From positions 236,458 to 300,457 of the forward strand of contig NZ_LGIS01000026.1 of NCBI RefSeq assembly GCF_001187905.1: 64,000 bases of DNA, in the 5' to 3' direction. Below the pieces are notes generated by a model, which saw only the letters and a program-made list of their open reading frames with translations, did not search any database and was not told the DNA's origin. The position numbers were made by a program, and so were the translations under genes. Of this stretch, positions 17,743 to 26,845 are shown piece by piece; position 1 is the stretch's first letter; every line of letters starts with the position of its first letter. Origin of the DNA: Pantoea sp. RIT-PI-b. Its GTDB lineage: Bacteria; Pseudomonadota; Gammaproteobacteria; Enterobacterales; Enterobacteriaceae.

Positions 17743-18540
17743 TTAATCGTTAGGCGCAAGAAAATAGTCCAGCCCTTCGCGCCAGCCTTGCGGGCCGACG
17801 TGCGCGGTGTAGTAAACATGCTCGCTATCCGTGCGTTGCAGTTCTACCGGCGTTTTGCTGAAGCCCTTAATCACTACGGCGTAGTCGACACGCTCTAACA
17901 TCGGCACATCATTGGGGCCATCACCTAATCCGAGAGTGATGCGCGACTGGCCTTCTTGCTCGGCCAGATGCTGCTGGATTTGCGCCAGCGCAATGCCTTT
18001 GCCGGTGCCGACGGGCATGACGTGCCAGAAACGTCCGCCCTGTGTTAAGGCGAGGTGATGCTCGGCCAGCGCCTCACGGAATGCGGCTAAACGATGCTCG
18101 TCGTCGCGCCACAGCACCACTTCGGAGGCTTCGCGTAAGCGGCTCTGACTGGCTTCAGCTAGGGTTAATCCGGTAAAGCGTGCGACGTCGGCGTCGCTAA
18201 ACTGGTGAAAACCATCGAAGCGGAACTGCGCTTGCAGAGTTTTCAGCGTCTGGCACAGCGTGCGATAGGCTGCGCCAGGCTCCGTTGCGAGGATTTGATC
18301 GCCGCCGAATACCACGCGAGCGCCGTTTTCCGCAATAAAGGGGGCACCGGCAATGCCCAGCCGCTTTTGCAGAGGAACAATTTCTGCTGCGGTTTTGCTG
18401 GAACAAATCACCAGTGGGATTTGATGTTGTTTCAGACGCGCCAGCCATTCGCTGGCGGCATCCCAGTTGTAGTCATGATGATCCAGCAGTGAGCCATCAA
18501 GATCGGTCACGACCATCAGTGAAGAGTTAAGACTCAGCAT
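17743..18540 (-). CDS. yedP: Glycosyl-3-phosphoglycerate phosphatase, HAD family (YedP)
   Basis: 265 aa. HAD motif I is VVTDLDGSLLDHH (nucleophile Asp first), motif II VICSSKTAAE, and motif IV GLGDGPNDVPML. The length and sequence follow E. coli YedP, annotated mannosyl-3-phosphoglycerate phosphatase. Here it is directly followed by a GpgS-like synthase, so the substrate is more likely glucosyl-3-phosphoglycerate. Of three adjacent start codons (GTG 18546, ATG 18543, ATG 18540) the last has the best spacing, seven bases, from AGGAG. First gene of a two-gene operon. Confidence 0.88.
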   Translation of the reverse strand: MLSLNSSLMVVTDLDGSLLDHHDYNWDAASEWLARLKQHQIPLVICSSKTAAEIVPLQKRLGIAGAPFIAENGARVVFGGDQILATEPGAAYRTLCQTLKTLQAQFRFDGFHQFSDADVARFTGLTLAEASQSRLREASEVVLWRDDEHRLAAFREALAEHHLALTQGGRFWHVMPVGTGKGIALAQIQQHLAEQEGQSRITLGLGDGPNDVPMLERVDYAVVIKGFSKTPVELQRTDSEHVYYTAHVGPQGWREGLDYFLAPND

Positions 18541-18784
18541 CATCACACTCCTAACGCCAGTGGCATCCGTAAAGCGAAGAGTAATCAGTATAATAGCGGA
18601 ATCACGATCACACTTTTCCGCGGGGACAGGCGAGCGACAACCAGGATAATTCTTAAATTCTATTCACAGTAGATTTGTCCATGCACGGTTTGTGCACAGC
18701 AAATAATCAGTAGCGACGCGGTGCGTGCGGCGATTTAGATGAATGGTTATACGAAAATGTTCAATTTACATGCAGGGATAAGAC

Positions 18785-18812
18785 TTGTCTTAAGTGTGCT
18801 AAGGCGTAATCT
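18785..18812 (+). promoter_or_regulatory. Candidate sigma-70 promoter of dsrA
   Basis: TTGTCT (18785-18790) and TAATCT (18807-18812) with a 16-bp spacer, placing the start near 18819-18821, just before the DsrA-like sequence. Confidence 0.55.
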
Positions 18813-18819
18813 GGCTTGG

Positions 18820-18889
18820 TGTTAAGAATTCCCTGGTGTAACGAATTTACTGATTTACTTTACCCGGCCATCCCGCCGGGTATTTTTTT
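18820..18889 (+). ncRNA. dsrA: DsrA small regulatory RNA (short version)
   Basis: Contains TCCCTGGTGTAACGAATTT, nearly identical to the rpoS-pairing region of E. coli DsrA, and ends in a strong terminator: TACCCGGC / GCCGGGTA around CATCCC, then a T-run. DsrA is an Hfq-dependent RNA that opens the rpoS leader for translation and represses hns in E. coli. Position (upstream of yedP, next to yodD) agrees with E. coli. At about 70 nt it is shorter than the 87-nt E. coli RNA; the middle stretch that pairs with hns is largely missing or replaced. Confidence 0.8.
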
Positions 18890-18899
18890 GAAATCGATT

Positions 18900-19133
18900 T
18901 CATCGGTTCACTTCGCTGATAGCGAAGTCGCGGATGTCGAGTTCGAAGGCTTCGGCTAACTCGGCGCAGGAGTCATAGGCCTCACCGTTTACCCTAACGC
19001 GATGAGCGTGCTCGGCTTCCATAAACTCTTTCACCTCGCCCGACGTTCTCTTCTGAATCGCTTCCAGCAGCGCATCGACATCAATATTCACGTCGCGCTG
19101 CACATTCTCGCTGTACTCTTTTGCAGTCGTCAT
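18900..19133 (-). CDS. yodD: Stress-induced protein YodD
   Basis: 77 aa, closely matching E. coli YodD (75 aa): TTAKEYSENVQRDVNIDVDALLEAI at the N-terminus and LAEAFELDIRDFAISEVNR at the end. In E. coli it is induced by peroxide and acid in biofilms; the function is unknown. The ATG at 19133 follows GGGAGG by five bases; the longer open frame to 19214 has no match to the family. Confidence 0.9.
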   Translation of the reverse strand: MTTAKEYSENVQRDVNIDVDALLEAIQKRTSGEVKEFMEAEHAHRVRVNGEAYDSCAELAEAFELDIRDFAISEVNR

Positions 19134-19212
19134 GGCGGCCTCCCAGAGGCGATCGGATGTATTACCAGTATAGACGGTGGTGGAGAGGGGGGAGGGAAGC
19201 GGAATAGCAGGC

Positions 19213-19290
19213 AAAAAAAAGCCCGCGCTGCGCGGGCAAAAATCCTTGTTACTTTTAGGTTGACTGCGCCTTTGGGGTTGGTGCAGTAGT
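19213..19290 (-). ncRNA. Candidate small RNA or attenuated leader upstream of yodD
   Basis: An orphan intrinsic terminator (minus strand GCCCGCGCAGCGCGGGC then eight T) sits 80 bp upstream of yodD with no gene feeding it. A TTGACA box at 19312-19317 (minus) with a weak -10 about 17 bases on would start a transcript near 19282, giving an RNA of about 70 nt. It could be an independent sRNA or a terminated yodD leader. I do not recognise the sequence. Confidence 0.35.
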
Positions 19291-19447
19291 GAGAAGTGTA
19301 CGAGCAGCCGATGTCAAAAGTCTCTCTGCGAAACGTTAAGAAAGTGAAAAGTCGCATCCTGACAAACTTTTACCTGCCTTTAAATGCAATGCGTGTAGCA
19401 GCGTCTATGCTTAGCGATTGATTGCTAAGTGTTATCAGGGAGAGAGT

Positions 19448-19606
19448 ATGGACTTTTTACGTATTGTGATTGCGATTTTAGTGCCCCCGCTGGGTGTATT
19501 CCTGCAGGTCGGTTTTGGTGGAGCCTTCTGGCTTAATATCTTGCTAACGCTGTGCGGTTACATTCCAGGTATCGTGCATGCCGTGTGGGTTATCGCCCGA
19601 CGCTGA
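19448..19606 (+). CDS. Pmp3/YqaE family membrane peptide, 52 aa
   Basis: Two predicted membrane helices: LRIVIAILVPPLGVFLQVG and FWLNILLTLCGYIPGIVHAVWVI. The pattern PPLGVFLQ...NILLTLCGYIPGIVHA is the signature of Pmp3/YqaE small hydrophobic proteins, often induced by salt or cold. GGGAGAG precedes the ATG at 19448; the extra upstream codons from 19418 do not match the family. Confidence 0.92.
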   Translation: MDFLRIVIAILVPPLGVFLQVGFGGAFWLNILLTLCGYIPGIVHAVWVIARR

Positions 19607-19674
19607 TCGCGATCAGGCGGTCATGATTATCTTCCGTTACACTGTGTCGCAGGACAAATTGTGGAGAGTAATCA

Positions 19675-19869
19675 ATGAAGGTGAATGACCGCGTTACGGT
19701 AAAAACCGATGGCGGCCCGCGCCGTGTGGGTACGGTGCTGGCCGTGGAAGCATTTAATGAAGGCACCATGTATCTGGTGGCGTTGGATGATTACCCGCTG
19801 GGGATTTGGTTCTTCAATGAAAGCGACCATGCGGAAGGGGTTTTTGTCGAGCCGTATGAAGGGGCTTGA
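19675..19869 (+). CDS. dsrB: Protein DsrB
   Basis: 64 aa, nearly identical in pattern to E. coli Dsr[47 protein letters not shown]. Small beta-rich protein of unknown function, RpoS-dependent in E. coli. It lies near rcsA as in E. coli, although here a chemoreceptor gene is inserted between. Confidence 0.95.
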   Translation: MKVNDRVTVKTDGGPRRVGTVLAVEAFNEGTMYLVALDDYPLGIWFFNESDHAEGVFVEPYEGA

Positions 19870-19890
19870 TTGATTTTTGCCCTTACCTAC

Positions 19891-19924
19891 TTATTCCCTC
19901 TCCCACAAGTGGGAGAGGGAATAA
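19891..19924. repeat. Perfect 16-bp inverted repeat after dsrB
   Basis: TTATTCCCTCTCCCAC and its exact complement separated by AA. It probably serves as a transcript end between dsrB and the convergent chemoreceptor gene. Confidence 0.7.
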
Positions 19925-19971
19925 GTGCGGGGCAACCCGCACCTAAATCTCAAACTGCGCCCCGATCCAAA

Positions 19972-21675
19972 TTAAAACGTTTCCCAATTATCATTCCCCG
20001 ACGTCGCCAACGCCGGACGTGGCGCCAGATTCGGCGTGCGTAAGGCGGACTGCGCGGCTTTAGCAACCTGCGCCACCGGCGTGTCATTCAAGCGGAACAC
20101 CGCCACCGCCTGCGTCAATCTGCCGGCCTGATCTTCCAGCGAGGCCGCAGCCGAAGAGGCTTCTTCAACCAGCGAGGCGTTCTGCTGCGTCACGTTATCC
20201 ATTTCGGTCACCGCCAGGCTAACCTGCTGAATGCCACGGCTCTGCTCATCTGAGGCGGCAGCAATTTCCGCCATGATGTCGGTAACGCGACGCACCGCTT
20301 CAACAATTTCACTCATGGTATTACCGGCTTCACCGACCTGGCGCGAACCGTTGGTAATTAATCCCACCGATTCCGCAATCAGCGTTTCAATCTCTTTGGC
20401 GGCCTGCGCACTGCGCTGGGCGAGATTACGTACTTCGCTAGCAACCACCGCAAAACCTCGACCCTGTTCACCCGCACGCGCCGCTTCTACGGCGGCGTTG
20501 AGCGCCAGAATGTTGGTCTGAAACGCGATGCTGTTGATGACGTTGGTGATCTCCGCAATCTTCTTCGAACTGCCAGAGATATTCGTCATGGTCTGTACCA
20601 CGCCGCTCACCAGGTCGCCGCCGCTTCGTGCTTTACCTGAGGCATCTGCGGCCAGCTGGCTGGCATGATGGGCGTTTTCGGCATTCTGCTTCACCGTCGC
20701 GGTTAACTGCTCCATGCTGGCGGCAGTTTGCTCCAGTGCGGAGGCTTGTTCCTCAGTGCGCGAGGAGAGATCGGTGTTGCCGGCCGAGATCTCGCTAGAA
20801 CCCTGGTAAATCGCCACCGCACCTTCACGCACCGTTCCCACGGTGCGCACCAGCGACGCCTGCATCAGCTGCAGGTTATGCAGTAAGCTGCCGATCTCGC
20901 TGCGACCGTAGGCCTGCTCCGGTGCCGTTAAGTCGCCTTGCGCGATGCGCTCAATACGATCAACCGATTGGCGCAGCGGTGTAATCACCACACGACGCAG
21001 GAATACAAAGGTGAGCAGTACCAGCACCAGCGCCGCAGCAAAGGCAATCGCCATGGCAATAAAGCCGACGCGCGATTGGTGGGCGGCTTCAGCGTTAATC
21101 GTTTCTGCGCGGTCGGTGCGGATCTTAATCGCTTTCAGCAACACCGCGTTGTAAGCATCATCCAGCTTGCGCGTCACATCCGTTTCCTGCGCCACGATGC
21201 CCTCGAAGCTGCCTTGTTTGGCCGATTCAATCATCGGCTTCAAGCCTTTATCGATATAAGCATTAAAGCTGGCCGTCAGCGGCTCATCGAGCGCAATGTC
21301 GGCCGGGGTTTTCGCCTTACGATCCATATACAGCTTGAAGCCTTCACGCGCCTGCTTAATACGTGTCTCGGTGCGCGCTAAATCGGCACGATAGCCATCC
21401 ATCTCGCCAATACGCGCGGCGGCGCCAGATTGCAGCACATTCAGACGCGCGGTGCGCAGATGGTTTGAGCTGTTAGAGATGCCCATACGAATTTGAATTT
21501 CTTCGGTCGCATCATTGAGTGAATTGTTACTTTGAATCAAAAAGTAGCTGGCGAGTCCAATGCACAGGGCAAAAAGCAGCAGAATGCCACCAAAGATCAT
21601 ACTGAACAGAGGCATCAGGCGCAGGTTCTGCCAGATGCTGAGCTTATATTGCTCATCAATCGATGCTGTTTTCAT
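19972..21675 (-). CDS. Methyl-accepting chemotaxis protein, high-abundance type
   Basis: 567 aa. First membrane segment FSMIFGGILLLFALCIGLASYFL, a four-helix-bundle periplasmic domain, a second segment IAMAIAFAAALVLVLLTFVFL, HAMP, and a canonical signalling tip ([29 protein letters not shown]). The C-terminus is NWETF, the tether that recruits CheR and CheB and marks high-abundance receptors such as Tsr and Tar. The ligand cannot be read from sequence. A sigma-28-like promoter lies upstream, consistent with control by FliA. Confidence 0.93.
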   Translation of the reverse strand: MKTASIDEQYKLSIWQNLRLMPLFSMIFGGILLLFALCIGLASYFLIQSNNSLNDATEEIQIRMGISNSSNHLRTARLNVLQSGAAARIGEMDGYRADLARTETRIKQAREGFKLYMDRKAKTPADIALDEPLTASFNAYIDKGLKPMIESAKQGSFEGIVAQETDVTRKLDDAYNAVLLKAIKIRTDRAETINAEAAHQSRVGFIAMAIAFAAALVLVLLTFVFLRRVVITPLRQSVDRIERIAQGDLTAPEQAYGRSEIGSLLHNLQLMQASLVRTVGTVREGAVAIYQGSSEISAGNTDLSSRTEEQASALEQTAASMEQLTATVKQNAENAHHASQLAADASGKARSGGDLVSGVVQTMTNISGSSKKIAEITNVINSIAFQTNILALNAAVEAARAGEQGRGFAVVASEVRNLAQRSAQAAKEIETLIAESVGLITNGSRQVGEAGNTMSEIVEAVRRVTDIMAEIAAASDEQSRGIQQVSLAVTEMDNVTQQNASLVEEASSAAASLEDQAGRLTQAVAVFRLNDTPVAQVAKAAQSALRTPNLAPRPALATSGNDNWETF

Positions 21676-21712
21676 ATCCTTGCTCTCATGTAGGTAGGTG
21701 TTATGAGAGTAA

Positions 21713-21739
21713 GCATCGGCAGGTGAGGGGAAAGGATTA
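21713..21739 (-). promoter_or_regulatory. Candidate sigma-28 (FliA) promoter of the chemoreceptor
   Basis: On the minus strand TAATCCTT, an 11-base spacer, then GCCGATGC; the consensus is TAAAGTTT-N11-GCCGATAA. The -10 box is one base off. It lies 38 bp upstream of the start codon. Confidence 0.6.
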
Positions 21740-21769
21740 GGCAGGAAAGTGGGATCAAACCCGCAAAAC

Positions 21770-21799
21770 GAAAAAAGGCCAATCCCGTGGATTGGCCCT
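21770..21799 (-). terminator. Terminator downstream of rcsA
   Basis: On the minus strand GGCCAATCC / GGATTGGCC with a three-base loop followed by TTTTTT. It ends transcription from rcsA and the ERIC-like segment. Confidence 0.8.
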
Positions 21800-21803
21800 T
21801 CAC

Positions 21804-21924
21804 CCCTTCATACTTCAAGCTGCAGGCGCGTTGGCTGCAGGTGTACACCCAAGTCACTTATTTTAATAAGCGCCGAGCGTTCACCGCGTTGCTGCCTGTC
21901 TGTAGCTCAAATTATTCCGGTAAA
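21804..21924. repeat. Diverged ERIC element
   Basis: CATACTTCAAGCTGCAGGCGC..., then CCAAGTCACTTATTTTAATAAGC and a final CAAATTATTCCGG parallel the better-preserved ERIC copy at 62567-62688. It sits just downstream of rcsA and would be part of its 3' untranslated region. Confidence 0.7.
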
Positions 21925-21938
21925 TTAACGTTTGGAAA

Positions 21939-22574
21939 TTATCGCACGTTAACATAAATCCCTGAGGTGACATTATCAGTCAAACGTACCACATGATAAA
22001 TTACCTGCTTATTATGGGTTTTAATTTTACGTTTAATATTACCTTTGTGTGACGAAACCGTTTTGGCTTTAATTTGCATCTGGTCTGAAATCTGAATGGT
22101 GTCATGACCTGACATCCACATTTTCAGCATATTCGATTCAGTCTGACTTAATGTCAGTGGATGCACGTCGAGCCCGGCAGAAATACGCGGCGAAGCGTTG
22201 AGTTTCTTTTGCAAGTAGGTTCCTAATAAGGAATCCAACGTCGAAGTTTTTATCGATTTTGATGTAATAATCAGGTTCTTACGAACGTAGAGGTATTCCT
22301 CAAAATGGATATTCGAGATCGCCATGAATATAAAGAATAAGGTATCTGGATGCTGCATAATAATGGCACGAATACGATCGCTAGAATCAGATTCGTGAAT
22401 AAAGCACTCTTCGTTGATAAACACGACACCCGGCTTTATTTGCTCACATCTTTGTTGCAATTGTTCAATGTCAGACACAGGAGTAATATTTTTCTTTTTA
22501 ACTCCTTTAGCTGCCATATAGTCAGACAATCCGAGGCGTGTGTAATTACATGAATCCATAATAATCGTTGGCAT
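21939..22574 (-). CDS. rcsA: Capsule/exopolysaccharide transcription regulator RcsA
   Basis: 211 aa, clearly E. coli RcsA-like: [15 protein letters not shown] start, [14 protein letters not shown], and the LuxR-type HTH in the last 60 residues ([59 protein letters not shown]). RcsA pairs with RcsB to activate capsule/EPS genes and repress flhDC. The ATG at 22574 follows GAGGG and fits the E. coli N-terminus; seven upstream codons in frame do not. It sits next to fliR on the same strand, separated by 630 bp. Confidence 0.96.
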   Translation of the reverse strand: MPTIIMDSCNYTRLGLSDYMAAKGVKKKNITPVSDIEQLQQRCEQIKPGVVFINEECFIHESDSSDRIRAIIMQHPDTLFFIFMAISNIHFEEYLYVRKNLIITSKSIKTSTLDSLLGTYLQKKLNASPRISAGLDVHPLTLSQTESNMLKMWMSGHDTIQISDQMQIKAKTVSSHKGNIKRKIKTHNKQVIYHVVRLTDNVTSGIYVNVR

Positions 22575-23203
22575 TATAGCGACCCTCACCAATTTGTTAT
22601 CCGTTTAAATCAACGATGAATACGCGTTTGCGGTACGAGAGAAATTTCCAAAGACACTTTTTTATTCTGCTCAGCAGATTGGCGTTAGTTATCCATGCGC
22701 CATCATGACTCTTCCCTGAACCGTGCTGCGAAGTTATTTTTTATAGTACATCCACATCACTCTGAACCCAGCCATAGTGGGAATGGCTGAGCATTTGCAT
22801 TAAGTGTTTAATTCGCTCTGTTTGAGAGCCCTGTCACTATCGCGCAGATCACAGACAAATCTGATAGGACAAATCTTAAAAACATTTGTAATGCGAAAGT
22901 GTGACGCTTTAGCGAGCGTTGACAATGCCGGAAAAAAGGGATTTAGACAAGAAAAATCGCTGTGAATTTTTTTTTGTTTAAAAACAGCCCTTTGAGCATT
23001 TAATCAACCAATTCCCAAGGTTTAGCCCCTTAGGAATCGTCTGACTAAAATACGCGAAGCGCGGTTTAATAAGAATAATTTTCACCTAAAATGCGCACTT
23101 ATCAGAATTTCCTCAGTTGATTTCTGAGAAATATGGTTCGAAAAATGCACTGACTGATTTTGATTGCTTAACTATTACTTAAGGACGCCTACAGAATAGT
23201 TAA
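22575..23203. other. Long AT-rich rcsA upstream region with RcsAB-like box
   Basis: About 630 bp between fliR and rcsA, both on the minus strand, with A/T tracts that suit H-NS binding. TAAGAATAATTTTC at 23070-23083 matches the first ten positions of the RcsAB box (TAAGAATATTCCTA type) and could mediate autoactivation. No ORF was recognised; a second sRNA was looked for and not found. Confidence 0.4.
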
Positions 23204-23992
23204 TCAACCAGCGCGGGAAAGTTCTGACATAAACTGGGCGAGTAAATCAAAGACTTCGCTGAACAGATGTTCACAGAAGGGAGCAAGCAGCGGCATCATC
23301 AACCCTACACTCAGGATGCCTACCGTTAAGGTAATCGGGAAGCCAACCGCGAAAATGGAGAGCTGTGGTGAAACACGGTTTAACAAACCTAGTGCCATGT
23401 TTAGCGTGAGGAGCAGAACTATTAAGGGCAGCGCTAACATCATGCCATTAAGGAAAATTAATCCGGCGGCTTTGACTAACGCCATAAAGGCGTTGGCGTT
23501 GAGAGGCTGATCGCTGATCGGCAAAGTATGAAAACTGTCCACCAACAACGAAATCAACCAAAGATGGCCATTGAAGGTCAGGAACAGCAGCATCGCCAGC
23601 ATATCGAGAAAACGCGCCAGCACCGGCATGTTTAACCGGCTACCGGGGTCAAAGAAGGTGGCGAACGACAAGCCCATCTGCAAACCAATTACTTCACCCG
23701 CCATCCGTACCGCGGCAAAGGCGAACTGCATCGTTAGGCCCAGGCTTACGCCAATCAGCAGCTGCTGTAACAGTAACCAAAAGCCTGCAGGGGTAAATAA
23801 GGTGGCTTCAACCGGCGGCAATAGCGGAATGATGATCCAGGTAGTGACAACCGCCAGACCAATTTTGACCCGCTTGGGAATCGATTTTTCACTTAGCACC
23901 GGCGCGCTGGCAAACAGCGCCAGCAAACGCACCATCGGCCAGAAAAATTGCGCGACCCAATGAATCAGCTGGCTGCTATCGAGGTTAATCAT
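23204..23992 (-). CDS. fliR: Flagellar export apparatus protein FliR
   Basis: 262 aa integral membrane protein of the type III export gate. The pattern [31 protein letters not shown] at the N-terminus and [28 protein letters not shown] in the middle is that of FliR. Its ATG overlaps the fliQ stop by one base, indicating coupling. Last gene of the fliL-R operon. Confidence 0.96.
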   Translation of the reverse strand: MINLDSSQLIHWVAQFFWPMVRLLALFASAPVLSEKSIPKRVKIGLAVVTTWIIIPLLPPVEATLFTPAGFWLLLQQLLIGVSLGLTMQFAFAAVRMAGEVIGLQMGLSFATFFDPGSRLNMPVLARFLDMLAMLLFLTFNGHLWLISLLVDSFHTLPISDQPLNANAFMALVKAAGLIFLNGMMLALPLIVLLLTLNMALGLLNRVSPQLSIFAVGFPITLTVGILSVGLMMPLLAPFCEHLFSEVFDLLAQFMSELSRAG

Positions 23993-24261
23993 CAGCCAAT
24001 GATGTAAGGCAGGTTGTTAAACAGGGTACGCATATAGTCCAGCATCAGATTCAGCATCCATGGACCGGCGATCACCGCGGTGGCCGCAACGGCCAGAATT
24101 TTCGGGATAAAGGAGAGCGTTTGTTCGTTGATCTGGGTTGCCGCTTGCAACACGCTAATGATCAAACCGCTAATTAACGCGACCAGCAACATCGGTGCCG
24201 CCATCAACAGGGCGACACGCATTGCTTCCTGGCCCATAACCATCACTGATTCAGGTGTCAT
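23992..24261 (-). CDS. fliQ: Flagellar export apparatus protein FliQ
   Basis: 89 aa, two membrane helices. [28 protein letters not shown] and [17 protein letters not shown] are standard FliQ. Part of the FliPQR export gate. AGGAG lies six bases before the ATG; 40 bp follow fliP. Confidence 0.97.
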   Translation of the reverse strand: MTPESVMVMGQEAMRVALLMAAPMLLVALISGLIISVLQAATQINEQTLSFIPKILAVAATAVIAGPWMLNLMLDYMRTLFNNLPYIIG

Positions 24262-24301
24262 GCTGCACTCCTAAGGAAAGAAAGGTGAGGGCGATTGCCA
24301 C

Positions 24302-25036
24302 TCAAGAGTAGAAGCTTTGCGCCAGCGAACCCACCAGCAGCTGCCAGCCATCCACCAATACAAACAGCATCAGCTTGAACGGCAGGGAGATGGTCGCGGG
24401 CGGCACCATCATCATCCCCAGCGCCATTAACACGCTGGCGACCACCAGATCGATGATCAGGAAAGGGATGAACACGGTAAAACCAATCTGGAAGGCGGTT
24501 TTCAGTTCACTGGTGACATAAGCCGGCAACAGAATGCGCATCGGCACCGCTTCCGGGCCTTCAATTGGCGCGGTGTTGGCGAGACGGGCAAACAGCGCCA
24601 GGTCGGCTTCACGCGTTTGACGCAGCATAAATTCACGCAGCGGCTGCGCACCTTTATCGATGGCGTCAGCCATGCTGATTTTGTCCTGGCTGAACGGCAA
24701 ATAGGCGTCGGAATAGATCTTGTCGAAGGTCGGCGCCATGATAAAAAAGGTCAGAAACAGCGCCAGGCCTAGTAGCACCTGGTTCGGTGGCGCGGAAGGC
24801 GTGCCGAGGGCGTTACGCAGCAGACCAAACACAATAATGATGCGGGTGAAGCTGGTCATCATCAGCAACACCGCCGGTATAAAGGTCAGCGAAGTGATGA
24901 ACACCAGCGTCTGCACCGGCAGCGACCAGCTCTGTCCGCCATTGGCCAGCGGTTGGCTGATTAAGCCCGGCAGCTGCGCATGGGCAACCGGTGCCAGCAA
25001 TAAAAGCGGCAGAAGAGCGAGTAATCGACGCATCAT
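24302..25036 (-). CDS. fliP: Flagellar export apparatus protein FliP
   Basis: 244 aa. It has a cleavable signal peptide ([19 protein letters not shown]), which is characteristic of FliP. The export-gate core follows: [41 protein letters not shown] and a C-terminal [20 protein letters not shown] at 25036 overlaps the fliO TAA by one base (a second ATG follows immediately). Confidence 0.96.
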   Translation of the reverse strand: MMRRLLALLPLLLLAPVAHAQLPGLISQPLANGGQSWSLPVQTLVFITSLTFIPAVLLMMTSFTRIIIVFGLLRNALGTPSAPPNQVLLGLALFLTFFIMAPTFDKIYSDAYLPFSQDKISMADAIDKGAQPLREFMLRQTREADLALFARLANTAPIEGPEAVPMRILLPAYVTSELKTAFQIGFTVFIPFLIIDLVVASVLMALGMMMVPPATISLPFKLMLFVLVDGWQLLVGSLAQSFYS

Positions 25037-25428
25037 TAGGGTTTTCCGGGACGTTTAACCAGGTTCTGGAACAGCTGACGAAAATCTTGTGGTGCTACGC
25101 TGTTACCGGTTTGTTCTTCCGGCGGCAGCGGTGGCAAAGAGTGCAGATGGGTGATTTGCTGCGCGGTGACGCCCAACACCAGGCGTGCATCGGCGGTATC
25201 CACAATCACCACGCGCTCACGCTGGCCAACCTGCACGGTGGCGCTGACTTTTAACGCCTGGCCAGTCACCGTTTTCGGCGCAAAACCCAGGCGTTTAGCC
25301 AGCCAGCCGCAGGCCAGAATCAGCAGAACAATCACCGCCAGCACGCTGCTGACTTGTCCAATCACCGAACCGGTGGAGACCACCGGCTGGCTGTGAACCG
25401 GCTGTTCGCTTTGCGTGTTCTTCAACAT
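25036..25428 (-). CDS. fliO: Flagellar biosynthetic protein FliO
   Basis: 130 aa. A single membrane helix ([20 protein letters not shown]) follows a short N-terminal tail, then a small cytoplasmic domain with [32 protein letters not shown], as in FliO. FliO helps assemble the FliP ring. It lies between fliN and fliP in the usual order. Confidence 0.95.
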   Translation of the reverse strand: MLKNTQSEQPVHSQPVVSTGSVIGQVSSVLAVIVLLILACGWLAKRLGFAPKTVTGQALKVSATVQVGQRERVVIVDTADARLVLGVTAQQITHLHSLPPLPPEEQTGNSVAPQDFRQLFQNLVKRPGKP

Positions 25429-25430
25429 GC

Positions 25431-25841
25431 TTAACGGCTCAGACGACGCATACGTTCAGACGGGGTGATGATGTCGGTGATGCGCACGCCATATTTGTCG
25501 TTTACCACCACTACTTCACCCTGGGCGATCAGATAACCGTTGATCAGAATATCCAGCGGCTCACCGGCGAGGCCATCCAGCGCCACCACGGAACCCTGCG
25601 TCAGACGCAGCAGCTCTTTGATGGTCATCTTGGTGCGGCCCAGCTCCACGGTCAGTTTGACCGGGATGTCCATAATCAGATCGATATCCTGCAGCGAACC
25701 GCTGATGCCAGGATTCTCTAACGATTTGAACACATTCTCGGTCGGATCAGGCGCGCTGGTCGCGGTCTGTTCGTTCATAGCTGCAGCCCACAGATCGTCC
25801 GCGGAGATGTCGTCATCGGACGGTTTCTTGCTGTCACTCAT
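25431..25841 (-). CDS. fliN: Flagellar motor switch protein FliN
   Basis: 136 aa. The SpoA domain is visible: DIPVKLTVELGRTKMTIKELLRLTQGSVVALDGLAGEPLDILINGYLIAQGEVVVVNDKYGVRI. FliN is part of the cytoplasmic C-ring. The start overlaps the fliM end by eight bases. Confidence 0.97.
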   Translation of the reverse strand: MSDSKKPSDDDISADDLWAAAMNEQTATSAPDPTENVFKSLENPGISGSLQDIDLIMDIPVKLTVELGRTKMTIKELLRLTQGSVVALDGLAGEPLDILINGYLIAQGEVVVVNDKYGVRITDIITPSERMRRLSR

Positions 25842-26841
25842 CGGGCTGTTCCTCGTTCAGCGAATTCAAAATCGGGTTAATCAAATGTTCTACACGCAGG
25901 GCATACTGGCCATTAATGGTGCCGTATTGGCTGGTCAGTACCGGTACGCCATCAACGTGAGCAATGATGCGGTCCGGCTTCTCAATGGGCAGGACGTCAC
26001 CAGGTTTCAGCTGCAAAATGCGTGACAGACGCAGCGATGTTTCGGCGAAGTGGGCAATCAGCTCCAGCTCCGAGTGCTGCACCTGTTTCACCAGATTGTC
26101 GCGCCAGTGGTTATCTTCCTGACGTGAGTTTTCCAGCGGTGGATTGACCAACAGCTCGCGCAGCGGCTCAATCATCGAAAACGGAATACAGATATTGAAT
26201 TCACCCACCAGGTTACCAATTTCCACCTGGAACGGCGTGTTGACCACGATATCGTTCGGGGAAGTGGTGATGTTGGTGAACTTCACCTGCATCTCTGAAC
26301 GCACATACTCCACGTCCAGCGGATAAATCGCCTTCCAGGCGTCGCTGTAGCCATCCAGCGCCAGCTTCAACATGCGGCGGATGACGCGCTGTTCGGTATG
26401 GGTAAATTCACGGCCTTCTACTTTGGTCGGAAAACGACCGTCGCCGCCAAACAGGTTATCGACAGCAATAAATACCAGGCTCGGTGAAAACACCACCAGT
26501 GCCGTACCGCGCAGCGGCTTCAGGTGGATCAGGTTCAGGTTGGTTGGCACCGGCAGGTTGCGGGCAAACTCGTGGTACGGCTGAATCTTGATCGCACCCA
26601 CGCTGATATCTGGGCTACGGCGCAGCAGGTTAAACAGCGCCATACGGAATTGACGGGCAAAGCGCTCGTTGATGATCTCCAGCGCCTGCAGACGCTCACG
26701 TACCACGCGACGCTGGGTATTGGGATCATAGGGGCGGATATCGCCATCGGCCCCTTTGGAACTGTTCTCTACTTCCGCACTGTCACTGTCGCCATTAAGC
26801 AGCGCGTCAATCTCAGCCTGGGAGAGAATGCTATCGCCCAT
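25834..26841 (-). CDS. fliM: Flagellar motor switch protein FliM
   Basis: 335 aa. The N-terminal ILSQAEIDALLNG is the CheY-P docking peptide. The central domain carries GALKIQ-like GAIKIQPYHEFARNLPVPTNLN and a C-terminal SpoA domain follows. FliM of the C-ring sets rotation direction. It follows fliL by four bases. Confidence 0.97.
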   Translation of the reverse strand: MGDSILSQAEIDALLNGDSDSAEVENSSKGADGDIRPYDPNTQRRVVRERLQALEIINERFARQFRMALFNLLRRSPDISVGAIKIQPYHEFARNLPVPTNLNLIHLKPLRGTALVVFSPSLVFIAVDNLFGGDGRFPTKVEGREFTHTEQRVIRRMLKLALDGYSDAWKAIYPLDVEYVRSEMQVKFTNITTSPNDIVVNTPFQVEIGNLVGEFNICIPFSMIEPLRELLVNPPLENSRQEDNHWRDNLVKQVQHSELELIAHFAETSLRLSRILQLKPGDVLPIEKPDRIIAHVDGVPVLTSQYGTINGQYALRVEHLINPILNSLNEEQPDE

Positions 26842-26845
26842 TAAA

